Below, piece by piece: positions 53,177-62,424 of a DNA stretch of 64,000 nt. Where the stretch lies: contig NZ_LJCO01000011.1 in assembly GCF_001399675.1 (NCBI RefSeq), positions 175,191 through 239,190 of the forward strand. Reading direction: 5' to 3'. The translations under genes and the position numbers were made by a program. The notes under the pieces were generated by a model, which was given only the letters and a program-made list of their open reading frames with translations, did not search any database and was not told where the DNA came from. Position 1 is the first letter of the stretch, and every line of letters begins with the position of its first letter. The DNA is from Paenalicyclobacillus ferrooxydans. GTDB lineage: Bacteria; Bacillota; Bacilli; Alicyclobacillales; Alicyclobacillaceae.

Positions 53177-53204
53177 CCCCCGGTCTAGTCCGGGGGATTT
53201 TTTC
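53177..53204 (+). terminator. Intrinsic terminator at the end of the fab operon
   Basis: CCCCCGG (53177-53183) pairs with CCGGGGG (53190-53196) across TCTAGT and is followed by ATTTTTTC. Confidence 0.9.
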
Positions 53205-53248
53205 ACTTTCTGCTTTTTTAAGAATCCGTGCAGCGAGGAGTGCCGAAC

Positions 53249-53947
53249 GTGGTTACGTCAAAATGGGACGAACTGTGTGAGCGACTGGAGATTCGATTCA
53301 CCTCACTTGCGTTACTGAGGCAAGCTTTCACACACGCTTCCTATCGGAATGAGCACAAGAGACCTTCGCTGGAGGACAATGAACGCTTGGAGTTTCTCGG
53401 GGATGCTGTGTTAGAACTCATCGTCAGTGAGTTTTTGTACAAAACAAAGCCGACGATGCCAGAAGGGGAACTGACACGGATGCGCGCCGCCATCGTCTGC
53501 GAACCCACGTTAGTACGGTTCGCACGCGATCTGCAGTTTGACCAATTCATTCGTCTTGGCAGAGGTGAAGAACGGTCTGGGGGGCGGAATCGGGCAGCGC
53601 TACTCGCCGATGTATTCGAAGCGTTCATTGGGGCATTGTACCTTGATCAGGGCCTTGAGCCGGTCCGTGTATTTCTGGACCGCTACGTGTTTCCGAAGGC
53701 TGAAGCATATGCCAACTTGAAGGACTACAAGACAACGCTCCAGGAGTGGGTTCAGCAGCATGACCCGCGTACTCTTCGCTACGTAATTGCCGAAGAGCGC
53801 GGACCGGCCCACGCCAAGGAGTTTGTCGTCCAGGTTCTGCTTGGCGACACAGTGATGGGCGAAGGAAGCGGACGTTCAAAGAAGGAAGCAGAGCAACAGG
53901 CAGCAAGCATGGCTCTCACGAAGCTCTCCGAGCATCATGAGAGCTGA
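53249..53947 (+). CDS. rnc: Ribonuclease III
   Basis: RNase III cleaves double-stranded RNA in rRNA maturation. The 232-residue protein has the catalytic signature [13 protein letters not shown], the second acidic cluster [17 protein letters not shown], and a C-terminal double-stranded RNA-binding domain ending [15 protein letters not shown] chose the GTG at 53249, about nine bases after GAGGAG; GTG codons at 53240 and 53228 are alternatives. It follows the fab terminator and precedes smc as in Bacillus. Confidence 0.95.
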   Translation: MVTSKWDELCERLEIRFTSLALLRQAFTHASYRNEHKRPSLEDNERLEFLGDAVLELIVSEFLYKTKPTMPEGELTRMRAAIVCEPTLVRFARDLQFDQFIRLGRGEERSGGRNRAALLADVFEAFIGALYLDQGLEPVRVFLDRYVFPKAEAYANLKDYKTTLQEWVQQHDPRTLRYVIAEERGPAHAKEFVVQVLLGDTVMGEGSGRSKKEAEQQAASMALTKLSEHHES

Positions 53948-53965
53948 CGCAAGGAGGAAGAACCG

Positions 53966-56900
53966 GTGTTTCTAAAGCGGATCGACGTGACAGGGTTCAA
54001 GTCCTTTGCTGACCACACAGAAATTGCCTTTTCCCCCGGTATCACCGCCGTGGTTGGCCCGAATGGAAGCGGCAAAAGCAACATTGCCGACGCTATTCGC
54101 TGGGTGCTCGGTGAGCAGAGTGCGCGTACTCTGCGTGGAGCAAAAATGGAGGATGTCATTTTTGCCGGAACGGAGACACGCCGCGCGATTAACTTCTGTG
54201 AAGTTTCCCTCACCCTTGACAACTCCGATCAACACCTTGGCGTGGTTTTTGACGAAGTGACAGTGACCCGCAGGATGTACCGGTCTGGCGAGAGCGAATA
54301 TATGATCAACAAGCAGGCCTGCAGGTTAAAGGATATTGCAGAACTTTTCATGGATTCGGGAATGGGGCGTGAATCCTACTCCATCATCGGACAGGGCAAG
54401 ATTGATGAGATGTTGTCCACCCGCGCTGAGGACCGACGCGGAGCCTTTGAGGATGCGGCTGGGATTGTAAAGTTTAAATTTCGTAAAAAGGAAGCCGAAC
54501 GCCGGCTCGCAGAAACAGACCAGAATATCACACGTGTGGACGATATCCTGGATGAACTTCACCGTCAGGCCGGTCCCCTTGAAGAGGAGGCTGTGCGAGC
54601 GAGAAAATATCAGATGTTGCAGGAAGAGCACCAGGCCCTCGATATCGGGCTCTTGGTCCATGACATCGAGGAGCAAACCGAACGCTGGCAAGACGCGCAA
54701 TCAGCCAGCGTACAGGCAGTTGCACAGCGTGACACAGCGAAAATTCTGGTCACTGAAGTAGAGCAGACCTTGGCGGTACAGCGCAGTGCGCTTGACGACC
54801 GTCGCCGCAGTGCGGAAGTCTTGCAGCGACAACACGTCGATGTCATTGAGCAACGGCAACGGTTGCAAGGACAATTGGCGTTGCATCAAGAACGTGCAAG
54901 CAACGCTGAACGGTCAGCGGCCGATAAAGCGAAGCAAATCGAAGGCGTGATGGAGGAGCTCGGAGAACTCGAGCGCGATCTCACAGTTGCTGCAGAGCGG
55001 TTGGATGACGTTACGGCACAAATGGAAATCAAGTCATCGGAACTAGAGGCCGCTGCGAATGCTGTGGACCCCGGTGTCAAGGCTCGACTTGAAGCAGAAA
55101 TTGCGCGCCTCAATGAGGAATATATTGAACTGCACCACCAGTCTGCAGGATTTCGAAATGAAATCAAGATGGCAGAAGAGTACCTCACTCAGGATGAGCA
55201 AAAGCGCGAGCGCCTAGGGGCGGAACAGGCGCGTCATCTGGCGGATGAACAGCAGCTTGAGGAAGAATTTCTTGAACAGCAGCAACGTGTTCGATCGTTT
55301 GAGGAGGACCTTGCACAACTTCAAAAACAACTTGGTGAGATTGCGACATTGCAGCGCGATCACGCTGCGGCCGAAGCAAACAGCGTGGCCGCCATTCATC
55401 GGGTGGAGTCAGAGACAGCTTCGCTCGTTTCCCGGCTTGAACTGTTAAGCGAGCTTGAATCTGGTTATGACGGGTACGCACTGGGCGCAAAGACGGTTTT
55501 GCAGGCTGCAAGCAAAAAACGACTGGATGGCATTCATGGACCTGTCGCAGGCTTGATCCGAGTGGAAAAGGCACATGAAGCGGCCATTGAGACAGCCCTC
55601 GGCGGTGCGCTCCAAAACATCGTTGTCGACAGCGAAGCTGCGGGCCGGTCTGCAATTGATTTCCTCAAACAGCGGCATGCCGGCAGAGCGACGTTTTTGC
55701 CGCTGTCGGTTATACGGTCACGGATGCTCCAGTCAGGAGACAGAGACAAGTTAAAGGGTCAGGCGGGTGTCGTCGGGATTGGAAGCGATCTCGTTGGCTG
55801 CGACGATATCTACCGGCCAGTTATGGAACATCTTCTCGGTAATGTGGTCGTCACGGACAACCTGGTTCACGCGAATGCGGTGGCAAAGGTCCTGAATTAT
55901 CGCATCCGTATTGTCAGCCTGGAAGGAGATGTGGTGAACCCTGGAGGCGCCATGACGGGTGGCAGCATCTCGCGGAAGGGTCCAGGTCTGCTCGGGCGCT
56001 CCCGGGAACGCCAGGAAGTGGAGCGACAGATCGCAGAGAAGAAGAAGGCCATCGATGACCTCCGTGCCAAACAGGCAGAACTGCGCCGCAGTGTTGAGAA
56101 AACGAGCGAAGCACAACGGCGTGCGATTGCCGACCAGGAGAAACAGCGCGGCGAACTTGAACAGGCTCGTGCACTGACACAAGATCTGAAGATGCGCTTG
56201 GAGACCGTCAAGGACAAGCGTCAGGCTGTCGAGTGGGAACTGTCCGAGCTGACCCTTGGTCACACTGGATGGTTGGAACGTCTACAAACCGCAAAGGCGG
56301 GGCTTGCCACGGTCATTACGGCCATCCAGGAGACGGAGCAGGGTCTTGAGGAAACGAGGCGTTCACTCGCGGAACGTGAGTCTTCACTCACGCAAGCCCA
56401 GGATGTCTTGACAGCAGTCCGAGTTGAGATGGCTACGTTGACACAGGCGAAAAACAGCGTTCTGCAACAGATGAACGACTTGAAGACAAGAGCAAACCGC
56501 CTGCACTCCCGCAGTAAACAGTTACAAATGGAGACAGATGAACTTCGCCTGTCCCAGGACAACGAGCTTCGTGCCGCAACCAGCGTCGAACAGACACTGG
56601 GTGCAGCGGAAGCACAACTGTCGGAACTTGAGCAAGGGACTGCGGCGGTTCGCCAGGAGGTTCAGCGACTTGAGGCAGAGGTTGCGGAACTTGAACGAAC
56701 CATCCGCCGCCGGCAGCAGGAACTGACGACTGCGGATGAACTGGTACACCGTGCAGAAGTGGCACAGCAACGGATCGACGCAGATCTCAAGCACGCTCTC
56801 GACAGGATGGGTGAAACGCACAAGATGACCTTTGAGTGGGCCCGCGAGCACCATCGACTTACGCTCGCGGTACCTGAGGCGAAACAGCGTGCGGAGTCCC

Positions 56901-57547
56901 TGCGCAGACAGATGGGGCAGATGGGACAAGTTCACCTCGGTGCCATTGAAGAGTGGGAGCGTTTGTCGGAGCGTTTGTCGTTCCTGACGCGAGAACGCGA
57001 AGACCTCCGTGAGGCGCAGAATCAGCTTGAAGCAGTCATTTCTGAGATGGACGAGGAGATGTCCAAGCGCTTCGCAGAGACGTTTGAAGCCATCCGTCAG
57101 GAGTTCCACGTTTCCTTCCGACAGCTGTTCGGGGGCGGTAAAGCGGATCTCGCATTGACGAACCCAGATGACCTGCTGCAGACGGGAGTCGAAGTAATCG
57201 CCCAGCCGCCGGGGAAAAAACTGCAAAACTTGAATCTGCTGTCCGGCGGTGAACGTGCGCTGACAGCGATGGCGTTGCTATTCGCAATACTTCGGGTACG
57301 GCCGGTGCCATTCTGTGTGCTCGACGAGGTTGAGGCTGCACTCGATGAGGCGAACGTCAGTCGGTTTGCCCAACAACTGCGCAGTTTCTCCGATGAGACC
57401 CAGTTCATCGTCGTGACACACCGACGTGGTACGATGGAAGAGGCAGATGCGCTTTACGGCGTCACGATGCAGGAGTCCGGCGTGTCGAACCTGATTGGCG
57501 TACGGCTGGAAGATCAAAACCTGGATTCTGACATCGAAACGGCTTAA
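53966..57547 (+). CDS. smc: Chromosome segregation ATPase SMC
   Basis: SMC forms the ring that condenses and segregates chromosomes with ScpA and ScpB. The 1193-residue protein has Walker A GPNGSGKSN near residue 32, two long coiled-coil arms (about 170-500 and 670-1020), a hinge domain around residues 510-660 with GSISRKG at its end, and the ABC signature LLSGGERALTAMALL and Walker B VLDEVEAALDEAN near the C-terminus. The GTG at 53966 follows AAGGAGGAAG. It is followed by ftsY, the conserved arrangement. Confidence 0.97.
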   Translation: MFLKRIDVTGFKSFADHTEIAFSPGITAVVGPNGSGKSNIADAIRWVLGEQSARTLRGAKMEDVIFAGTETRRAINFCEVSLTLDNSDQHLGVVFDEVTVTRRMYRSGESEYMINKQACRLKDIAELFMDSGMGRESYSIIGQGKIDEMLSTRAEDRRGAFEDAAGIVKFKFRKKEAERRLAETDQNITRVDDILDELHRQAGPLEEEAVRARKYQMLQEEHQALDIGLLVHDIEEQTERWQDAQSASVQAVAQRDTAKILVTEVEQTLAVQRSALDDRRRSAEVLQRQHVDVIEQRQRLQGQLALHQERASNAERSAADKAKQIEGVMEELGELERDLTVAAERLDDVTAQMEIKSSELEAAANAVDPGVKARLEAEIARLNEEYIELHHQSAGFRNEIKMAEEYLTQDEQKRERLGAEQARHLADEQQLEEEFLEQQQRVRSFEEDLAQLQKQLGEIATLQRDHAAAEANSVAAIHRVESETASLVSRLELLSELESGYDGYALGAKTVLQAASKKRLDGIHGPVAGLIRVEKAHEAAIETALGGALQNIVVDSEAAGRSAIDFLKQRHAGRATFLPLSVIRSRMLQSGDRDKLKGQAGVVGIGSDLVGCDDIYRPVMEHLLGNVVVTDNLVHANAVAKVLNYRIRIVSLEGDVVNPGGAMTGGSISRKGPGLLGRSRERQEVERQIAEKKKAIDDLRAKQAELRRSVEKTSEAQRRAIADQEKQRGELEQARALTQDLKMRLETVKDKRQAVEWELSELTLGHTGWLERLQTAKAGLATVITAIQETEQGLEETRRSLAERESSLTQAQDVLTAVRVEMATLTQAKNSVLQQMNDLKTRANRLHSRSKQLQMETDELRLSQDNELRAATSVEQTLGAAEAQLSELEQGTAAVRQEVQRLEAEVAELERTIRRRQQELTTADELVHRAEVAQQRIDADLKHALDRMGETHKMTFEWAREHHRLTLAVPEAKQRAESLRRQMGQMGQVHLGAIEEWERLSERLSFLTREREDLREAQNQLEAVISEMDEEMSKRFAETFEAIRQEFHVSFRQLFGGGKADLALTNPDDLLQTGVEVIAQPPGKKLQNLNLLSGGERALTAMALLFAILRVRPVPFCVLDEVEAALDEANVSRFAQQLRSFSDETQFIVVTHRRGTMEEADALYGVTMQESGVSNLIGVRLEDQNLDSDIETA

Positions 57548-57573
57548 CCCCCTTTGGGAAAGGTAGGAGGTCC

Positions 57574-58500
57574 ATGGGACTTTTTGATAAGTTTAAACGC
57601 GGACTGGCGAAGAGCCGCGACGCGCTGTTCGGGCGATTGACCGGACTGTTTCACGGGCGCAAGCTCGATGAGGCACTTTACGAAGAGCTCGAAGAAGTCT
57701 TACTCGCAGCGGATGTCGGGTTTGAGACTGCGATGTGGTTGGTGGAACGGGTCCGGCGTCTTGCAAGGGAACAGAAAGCGACTGATGGCTCTGAATTGCC
57801 AGGACTGCTCCAACAGGCCATGGAAGAAGCCTTGGAGGATAATGATCCAAGCATGAAGGTGGCGGAGACAGGCCCATCGCTGTACCTGTTTGTGGGTGTG
57901 AACGGAGTCGGCAAGACCACCTCCATCGGCAAACTGGCCCACCACTTCAAAGCAGAAGGCAAAAAGGTCCTGGTCGCTGCAGGTGATACATTTCGAGCGG
58001 CTGCCATTGAACAATTGATGGAGTGGGGGAATCGGTCGGGAGTGGATGTCATTCGCCACACCCAAGGCGCCGATCCGGCTGCGGTCATCTATGATGCCAT
58101 CGCAGCGGCACGTGCGCGAAGTGCCGACGTAATCCTCTGTGACACAGCTGGACGCCTCCATAATAAGGCCAACCTGATGGCAGAGTTGGCTAAGATCCAC
58201 AAGGTTGTGGAACGGGAATTGCCTGGTGCGCCGCACGAAGTTCTGCTCGTGGTCGACGGCACAACGGGCCAAAACGCATTGTTGCAGGCCAAGTCATTTC
58301 TCGAAGTGGCCAACGTCACGGGCATGATTGTCACAAAGCTGGACGGGACAGCCAAAGGCGGCGTACTGCTGCCGATTGTTCGGGAGTTTCACATTCCGGT
58401 CAAATGGGTGGGACTTGGCGAACAAATGGACGATCTCGAACCATTTTCACCTAAGGCCTTCGCTGAAGCGATCTGTCAAGCACCCGAATCGGCTTCATAA
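57574..58500 (+). CDS. ftsY: Signal recognition particle receptor FtsY
   Basis: FtsY receives SRP-ribosome complexes at the membrane. The 308-residue protein is short for the family because it lacks a long acidic A domain. It has the NG domain with GVNGVGKTTSIGKLA near residue 110, DTAGR near 191 and TKLDGTAKGG near 254. The N-terminal GLFDKFKRGLAKSRD helix can bind the membrane. The ATG at 57574 follows GGTAGGAGGTCC. The SRP partner ffh lies 520 bases downstream. Confidence 0.96.
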   Translation: MGLFDKFKRGLAKSRDALFGRLTGLFHGRKLDEALYEELEEVLLAADVGFETAMWLVERVRRLAREQKATDGSELPGLLQQAMEEALEDNDPSMKVAETGPSLYLFVGVNGVGKTTSIGKLAHHFKAEGKKVLVAAGDTFRAAAIEQLMEWGNRSGVDVIRHTQGADPAAVIYDAIAAARARSADVILCDTAGRLHNKANLMAELAKIHKVVERELPGAPHEVLLVVDGTTGQNALLQAKSFLEVANVTGMIVTKLDGTAKGGVLLPIVREFHIPVKWVGLGEQMDDLEPFSPKAFAEAICQAPESAS

Positions 58501-58571
58501 GCAGGCAATGACAGCTGCGACGCGGTTAAGTTGAAGTGTTGCGACGTGTTTGAAGTGTAAAGGGGATGCGC

Positions 58572-58952
58572 TTGACAGTGGACTCTGACACTCGTATCAT
58601 AGAACAAGTCACCCGTATGGGCGATTTATATGACCTTTATGGTGCATTGCTTACGGATCGCCAAAAAGAGATGGTAGAGCTCTATTATCTCGATGATTGG
58701 TCTTTGTCGGAAATTGCTTCTCACTTCGGAGTCAGCCGGCAGGCGGTTCATGATAACCTGCATCGCTCCGCAGAGCAGTTGGAGACTTACGAATCCGCAC
58801 TGTCGTTGCTTGCCACTGCGCGCCGCAATCGACAACTGCTGACCGAACTGCGACTGGTGTGGGATGACCTCAAAGAGGATGTCCCTGAGTCGGGTCGCGA
58901 GCGGTTGCAGAAGGCGATGAACGCAATGTTTGTGGCGTGGCGTGTGGAATGA
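58572..58952 (+). CDS. ylxM: UPF0122 (YlxM) protein, helix-turn-helix partner of the SRP operon
   Basis: The 126-residue protein has a sigma-70 region 4-like helix-turn-helix: LTDRQKEMVELYYLDDWSLSEIA followed by GVSRQAVHDNLHR. YlxM has been proposed to modulate SRP GTPase function in streptococci. I chose the TTG at 58572, seven bases after AAAGGGG; the ATG at 58566 directly touches that site. It is encoded between ftsY and ffh, as in most Firmicutes. Confidence 0.9.
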   Translation: MTVDSDTRIIEQVTRMGDLYDLYGALLTDRQKEMVELYYLDDWSLSEIASHFGVSRQAVHDNLHRSAEQLETYESALSLLATARRNRQLLTELRLVWDDLKEDVPESGRERLQKAMNAMFVAWRVE

Positions 58953-59020
58953 TGGTTCCTTAGCAAAGTGCAAATCACCCTTTGCGACCGTCAGTGGTTG
59001 CCTGGCAAGGAGGAAGGACA

Positions 59021-60496
59021 TTGCTCGAAGGGCTGTCAAACAACCTGCAAAAGGCACTGAGTAAGCTCAAGTCCAAAGGGAAACTGACTGAATCTGACGT
59101 ACAGGAGGCAATGCGCGAAGTTCGATTGGCATTGCTTGCTGCAGACGTCAACGTTCGGATTGTCAAACAGTTCGTGGACAAGGTCCGTGAACGGGCAATT
59201 GGGCAGGATGTTCAAAAGAGCCTCACACCAGGTCAGCAAGTCGTCAAGATTGTCCATGAAGAACTTACTGAACTGATGGGTGGCTCGGAAGAGCGGTTGC
59301 GGATGGCTGCGAAACCGCCAACAGTGGTCATGTTGGTCGGGTTGCAGGGCGCAGGTAAGACGACTGCGGCCGCAAAGCTTGCCTTGTCGTTTGTAAAGCA
59401 CCAACACCGACCGTTGATGGTGGCTGCCGATATCTATCGACCGGCAGCAATTCATCAGCTCGAAGTTCTCGGAGGTCAAATCAACGTCCCTGTGTTTCAA
59501 ATGGGCACAGATGTCGATCCGGTGACCATCGCAACGAGTGGTATCGAAGAGGCTCGCAAGCAGGGTGCCGACGTCGTCATTATTGATACGGCCGGTCGCC
59601 TGCATGTAGATGCGCCATTGATGGAGGAATTAGCAAGGATTCATCAGGCTGTTCCTGCGGATGAGCTGTTGCTGGTCATCGATGCAATGACGGGCCAAGA
59701 CGCAGTCCATGTAGCTGAGTCTTTCAGCCAAGCGTTGCCTGTTACGGGTGTCATCTTGACGAAACTCGATGGAGATACCAGAGGCGGTGCCGCCCTCACG
59801 GTGCGGGCAGTCACGGGACGCCCCATCAAGTTCGTCGGCCTTGGAGAGAAGATAGAAGCACTGGAAGTGTTTCATCCGGACCGCCTGGCTTCTCGGATTC
59901 TAGGCATGGGCGATGTTCTCAGTCTGATTGAGCGAGCTCAAGAATCTGTCGACCTTGAAAAAGCTCGAGAGATGGAGCAGAAGCTTCGGACGAGTCAGTT
60001 CACGCTCGATGATTTTCGGGAGCAGTTGCTTCAGGTGCGTAAACTCGGTCCCCTCGACCAGGTGCTCAAAATGCTTCCTGGTGCAGGGAAACTGAAGGGA
60101 TTGGAGAACCTCCAGATTGACGAGAAACGGTTTGTGCGAATCGATGCCATCATTTCTTCGATGACAACCAAGGAACGAGCCGATCCTTCCGTGATGAACG
60201 CGAGTCGGCGACGCAGAGTTGCCGCCGGAAGTGGTGTCACCGTTCGCGATGTCAACCAGGTGCTCAACCAGTTCGAACAGATGCAACAGATGATGAAGCG
60301 GTTCTCCGGATTTGGCAAGAAAATGGGGAAACGCGGCGCGATGAAGGCCTTGAAGGGCCTAGGGGGAATGGGTGGACTCGGCGATCTCGGTGGTCTATCC
60401 GATCTCGTACCCCAAGCTCCTGAGGGCAATGATGCCGGATCGCCAAGCAGTTCTGGGCCGCGGACACACCGGAACAAGAAGAAGAAAAAGCGTTAG
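59021..60496 (+). CDS. ffh: Signal recognition particle protein Ffh
   Basis: Ffh binds 4.5S/scRNA and signal sequences and targets ribosomes to FtsY. The 491-residue protein has the N domain, the G domain with GLQGAGKTTAAAKLA near residue 108, DTAGRLHVD near 190 and TKLDGDTRGG near 247, and the methionine-rich M domain (about 300-440) with the RNA-binding SRRRRVAAGSG. The tail is glycine-rich and ends in a lysine cluster. The TTG at 59021 follows AAGGAGGAAGG; the frame is open from 58982 but without a site. Confidence 0.96.
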   Translation: MLEGLSNNLQKALSKLKSKGKLTESDVQEAMREVRLALLAADVNVRIVKQFVDKVRERAIGQDVQKSLTPGQQVVKIVHEELTELMGGSEERLRMAAKPPTVVMLVGLQGAGKTTAAAKLALSFVKHQHRPLMVAADIYRPAAIHQLEVLGGQINVPVFQMGTDVDPVTIATSGIEEARKQGADVVIIDTAGRLHVDAPLMEELARIHQAVPADELLLVIDAMTGQDAVHVAESFSQALPVTGVILTKLDGDTRGGAALTVRAVTGRPIKFVGLGEKIEALEVFHPDRLASRILGMGDVLSLIERAQESVDLEKAREMEQKLRTSQFTLDDFREQLLQVRKLGPLDQVLKMLPGAGKLKGLENLQIDEKRFVRIDAIISSMTTKERADPSVMNASRRRRVAAGSGVTVRDVNQVLNQFEQMQQMMKRFSGFGKKMGKRGAMKALKGLGGMGGLGDLGGLSDLVPQAPEGNDAGSPSSSGPRTHRNKKKKKR

Positions 60497-60592
60497 GCGT
60501 AGAAGGTTCGTGCCGTAGTTGTTTTCATGCAACAGTACAAGCCTGATACAAAATACACAATATCTCACACAACCCTGAGGAGGATATGAAAC

Positions 60593-60865
60593 ATGTCTGT
60601 AAAGATTCGTTTGAAGCGTATGGGTGCAAAGAAAGCTCCGTTCTACCGTTTGGTTGTTGCAGAATCCCGCTCGCCTCGCGACGGTCGTTTTGTTGAGGAG
60701 ATTGGCACTTACAACCCGCTTACAGAACCAGCTCAGGTCAACATCAACGAAGAGCGTGCTTTGCAGTGGCTGCAAAACGGCGCAACTCCGAGTGACACAG
60801 TACGTCACTTGTTCCGCGAAGCCGGCTTGATGAAGAAGTTCCACGATCTGAAGTTGCAGAAGTAA
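60593..60865 (+). CDS. rpsP: 30S ribosomal protein S16
   Basis: The 90-residue protein begins [18 protein letters not shown] and has [21 protein letters not shown], the family signature regions. The ATG at 60593 follows GAGGAGGATATG. It lies in the conserved ffh-rpsP-khpA-ylqD-rimM-trmD order and assembles early into the 30S subunit, whose later maturation needs RimM encoded downstream. Confidence 0.97.
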   Translation: MSVKIRLKRMGAKKAPFYRLVVAESRSPRDGRFVEEIGTYNPLTEPAQVNINEERALQWLQNGATPSDTVRHLFREAGLMKKFHDLKLQK

Positions 60866-60973
60866 GCGATAAGCTTGGAATCAGGCTAGTCGGATCGGAC
60901 ATGAGGTGGGCTGCTTCGGGAGAGCTGTCGAGGACATGTTTCTCCCGAAGATTCAGCGCTAGGAGGACGGCCG

Positions 60974-61204
60974 ATGAAGGAATTGGTTGAATTTCTCGCT
61001 CGGTCCCTGGTGGAGCATCCAGAGTCAGTGAAAGTCACCGAAGAGTCACGCGGGGATACAACAGTGTACCGGATCACGGTGGATCCATCGGATATCGGTA
61101 AAGTGATTGGGCGACAGGGACGGATCGCCAAATCCATTCGGAATGTCGTCAGTGCCCGTGCCTACCGGGAAAAGCGACATGTCGTTGTGGACATCGATTC
61201 CTGA
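60974..61204 (+). CDS. khpA: KH-domain RNA-binding protein KhpA
   Basis: The 76-residue protein is a single KH domain with the RNA-binding loop GRQG in IGKVIGRQGRIAKSIR. KhpA pairs with KhpB/Jag in Gram-positive bacteria and affects cell division and RNA handling. The ATG at 60974 follows GCTAGGAGGACGGCCG. It sits between rpsP and ylqD as in Bacillus. Confidence 0.94.
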   Translation: MKELVEFLARSLVEHPESVKVTEESRGDTTVYRITVDPSDIGKVIGRQGRIAKSIRNVVSARAYREKRHVVVDIDS

Positions 61205-61322
61205 CACCCGGTATCACTTGGGACGGACATCACCGTCGCGTTAACAGATTGAGGAGACGACACCTCAAGAGCAGGCAAAGAGGAAACACAATACCGATTT
61301 GGGATAGAAGGGATGCGGATTT

Positions 61323-61742
61323 ATGCTGAGCATTCGTCAGCCAGTCACCGTAAAGTTCATTTTGACAGAGCAGACAAAGCAGCAAATCCTAGCTGAGCAG
61401 CGCCGTCAGATTGAACAATTGACTGCAGAGCTGGACCAAGTCGAACTACAGGGCAAGCAGGCGCTGGAGCAGGCAATGGCCCAAGGTGGACCGGCTGCTC
61501 AAGAAGTCAGGCAACAAGTCGAACAGGCGAGAAACCAACGCCTTGAGCAACGTGAACAGGTCATTCAACAGATTCAGCAGATTCAGCAGCTTGAGCTCGG
61601 CACCGAGTTGCAGAACATGACTGTCGAAACAATGGTCGACGTCAATGTTGGTGACGATTGGAGTAAGGTCCTCATGGGTGCAGAGATTATCATCAAAGAT
61701 GGTATTGTGCATGAAATTCGTCGTGGAGGCCAGCCGGTCTGA
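61323..61742 (+). CDS. ylqD: YlqD family protein
   Basis: The 139-residue protein has a glutamine-rich predicted coiled coil from about residue 18 to 95 and a C-terminal small beta domain ending in GAEIIIKDGIVHEIRRG. The length and position match YlqD of Bacillus; its function is unknown. The ATG at 61323 follows AGAAGGGATG at a usable distance. The preceding 118-base gap shows no clear signal. Confidence 0.85.
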   Translation: MLSIRQPVTVKFILTEQTKQQILAEQRRQIEQLTAELDQVELQGKQALEQAMAQGGPAAQEVRQQVEQARNQRLEQREQVIQQIQQIQQLELGTELQNMTVETMVDVNVGDDWSKVLMGAEIIIKDGIVHEIRRGGQPV

Positions 61743-61845
61743 CGATATCGACTCAAACGACGCGAAATAGGTTCGGCCGACCACCCATTCCGGTTAGCCG
61801 AGCTTATTTGTGTTCAGGGACCATCCTAAGTGAGGGGGGCGTCAC

Positions 61846-62424
61846 GTGTCAGAAGCAGCGGGACAACATTATTACACGGTCGGCGTGATCGCAGGGACAC
61901 ATGCCTTGAAAGGTGAAGTGAAAGTATTCCCACGCACCGATTTTCCCGAAAAACGATTTAAGAAAGGTTCGGTCTTACATCTGCGCGAAGCGGGCAAAGC
62001 ACCTGCACGAACCCTGAAAGTCAGCGCGGCTCGGCAACATAAACAATTTTGGCTCGTATTTTTCGATGGGATTACGTCGATTAACGATGTGGAGTCTTGG
62101 AAGGGACTCGAACTCGTTGTGCCGGAAGACGCGCTCTTACCGCTGCCCGAAAATACATATTACATACACCAGTTGATTGGTCTGCGGGTCTTCAGTGACG
62201 ACGGCCGTGAGGTAGGGGCAATTACAGATGTGTTAAGGCCCGGTGCGAACGATGTGTACGTGGTGCGCGGGAATCTGCAACGGGAGGATGTCCTCGTACC
62301 GGCCATTCCGGATGTAGTACTGTCCGTTGATCTCGCTGCAAACCAAATGGTTGTTCACCTCATGCCAGGCTTGCTGGAAACTGATGATGATGGCAGTCAG
62401 GGTGATGGAGAGGACAAGGGGTAA
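61846..62424 (+). CDS. rimM: 16S rRNA processing protein RimM
   Basis: RimM binds S19 and helps 30S head maturation. The 192-residue protein has the N-terminal GVIAGTHALKGEVKV domain and a C-terminal PRC-barrel with VGAITDVLRPGANDVYVV and the LVPAIPDVV stretch. The tail is acidic. The GTG at 61846 follows GAGGGGGGCG. Its TAA stop shares one base with the trmD ATG. Confidence 0.95.
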   Translation: MSEAAGQHYYTVGVIAGTHALKGEVKVFPRTDFPEKRFKKGSVLHLREAGKAPARTLKVSAARQHKQFWLVFFDGITSINDVESWKGLELVVPEDALLPLPENTYYIHQLIGLRVFSDDGREVGAITDVLRPGANDVYVVRGNLQREDVLVPAIPDVVLSVDLAANQMVVHLMPGLLETDDDGSQGDGEDKG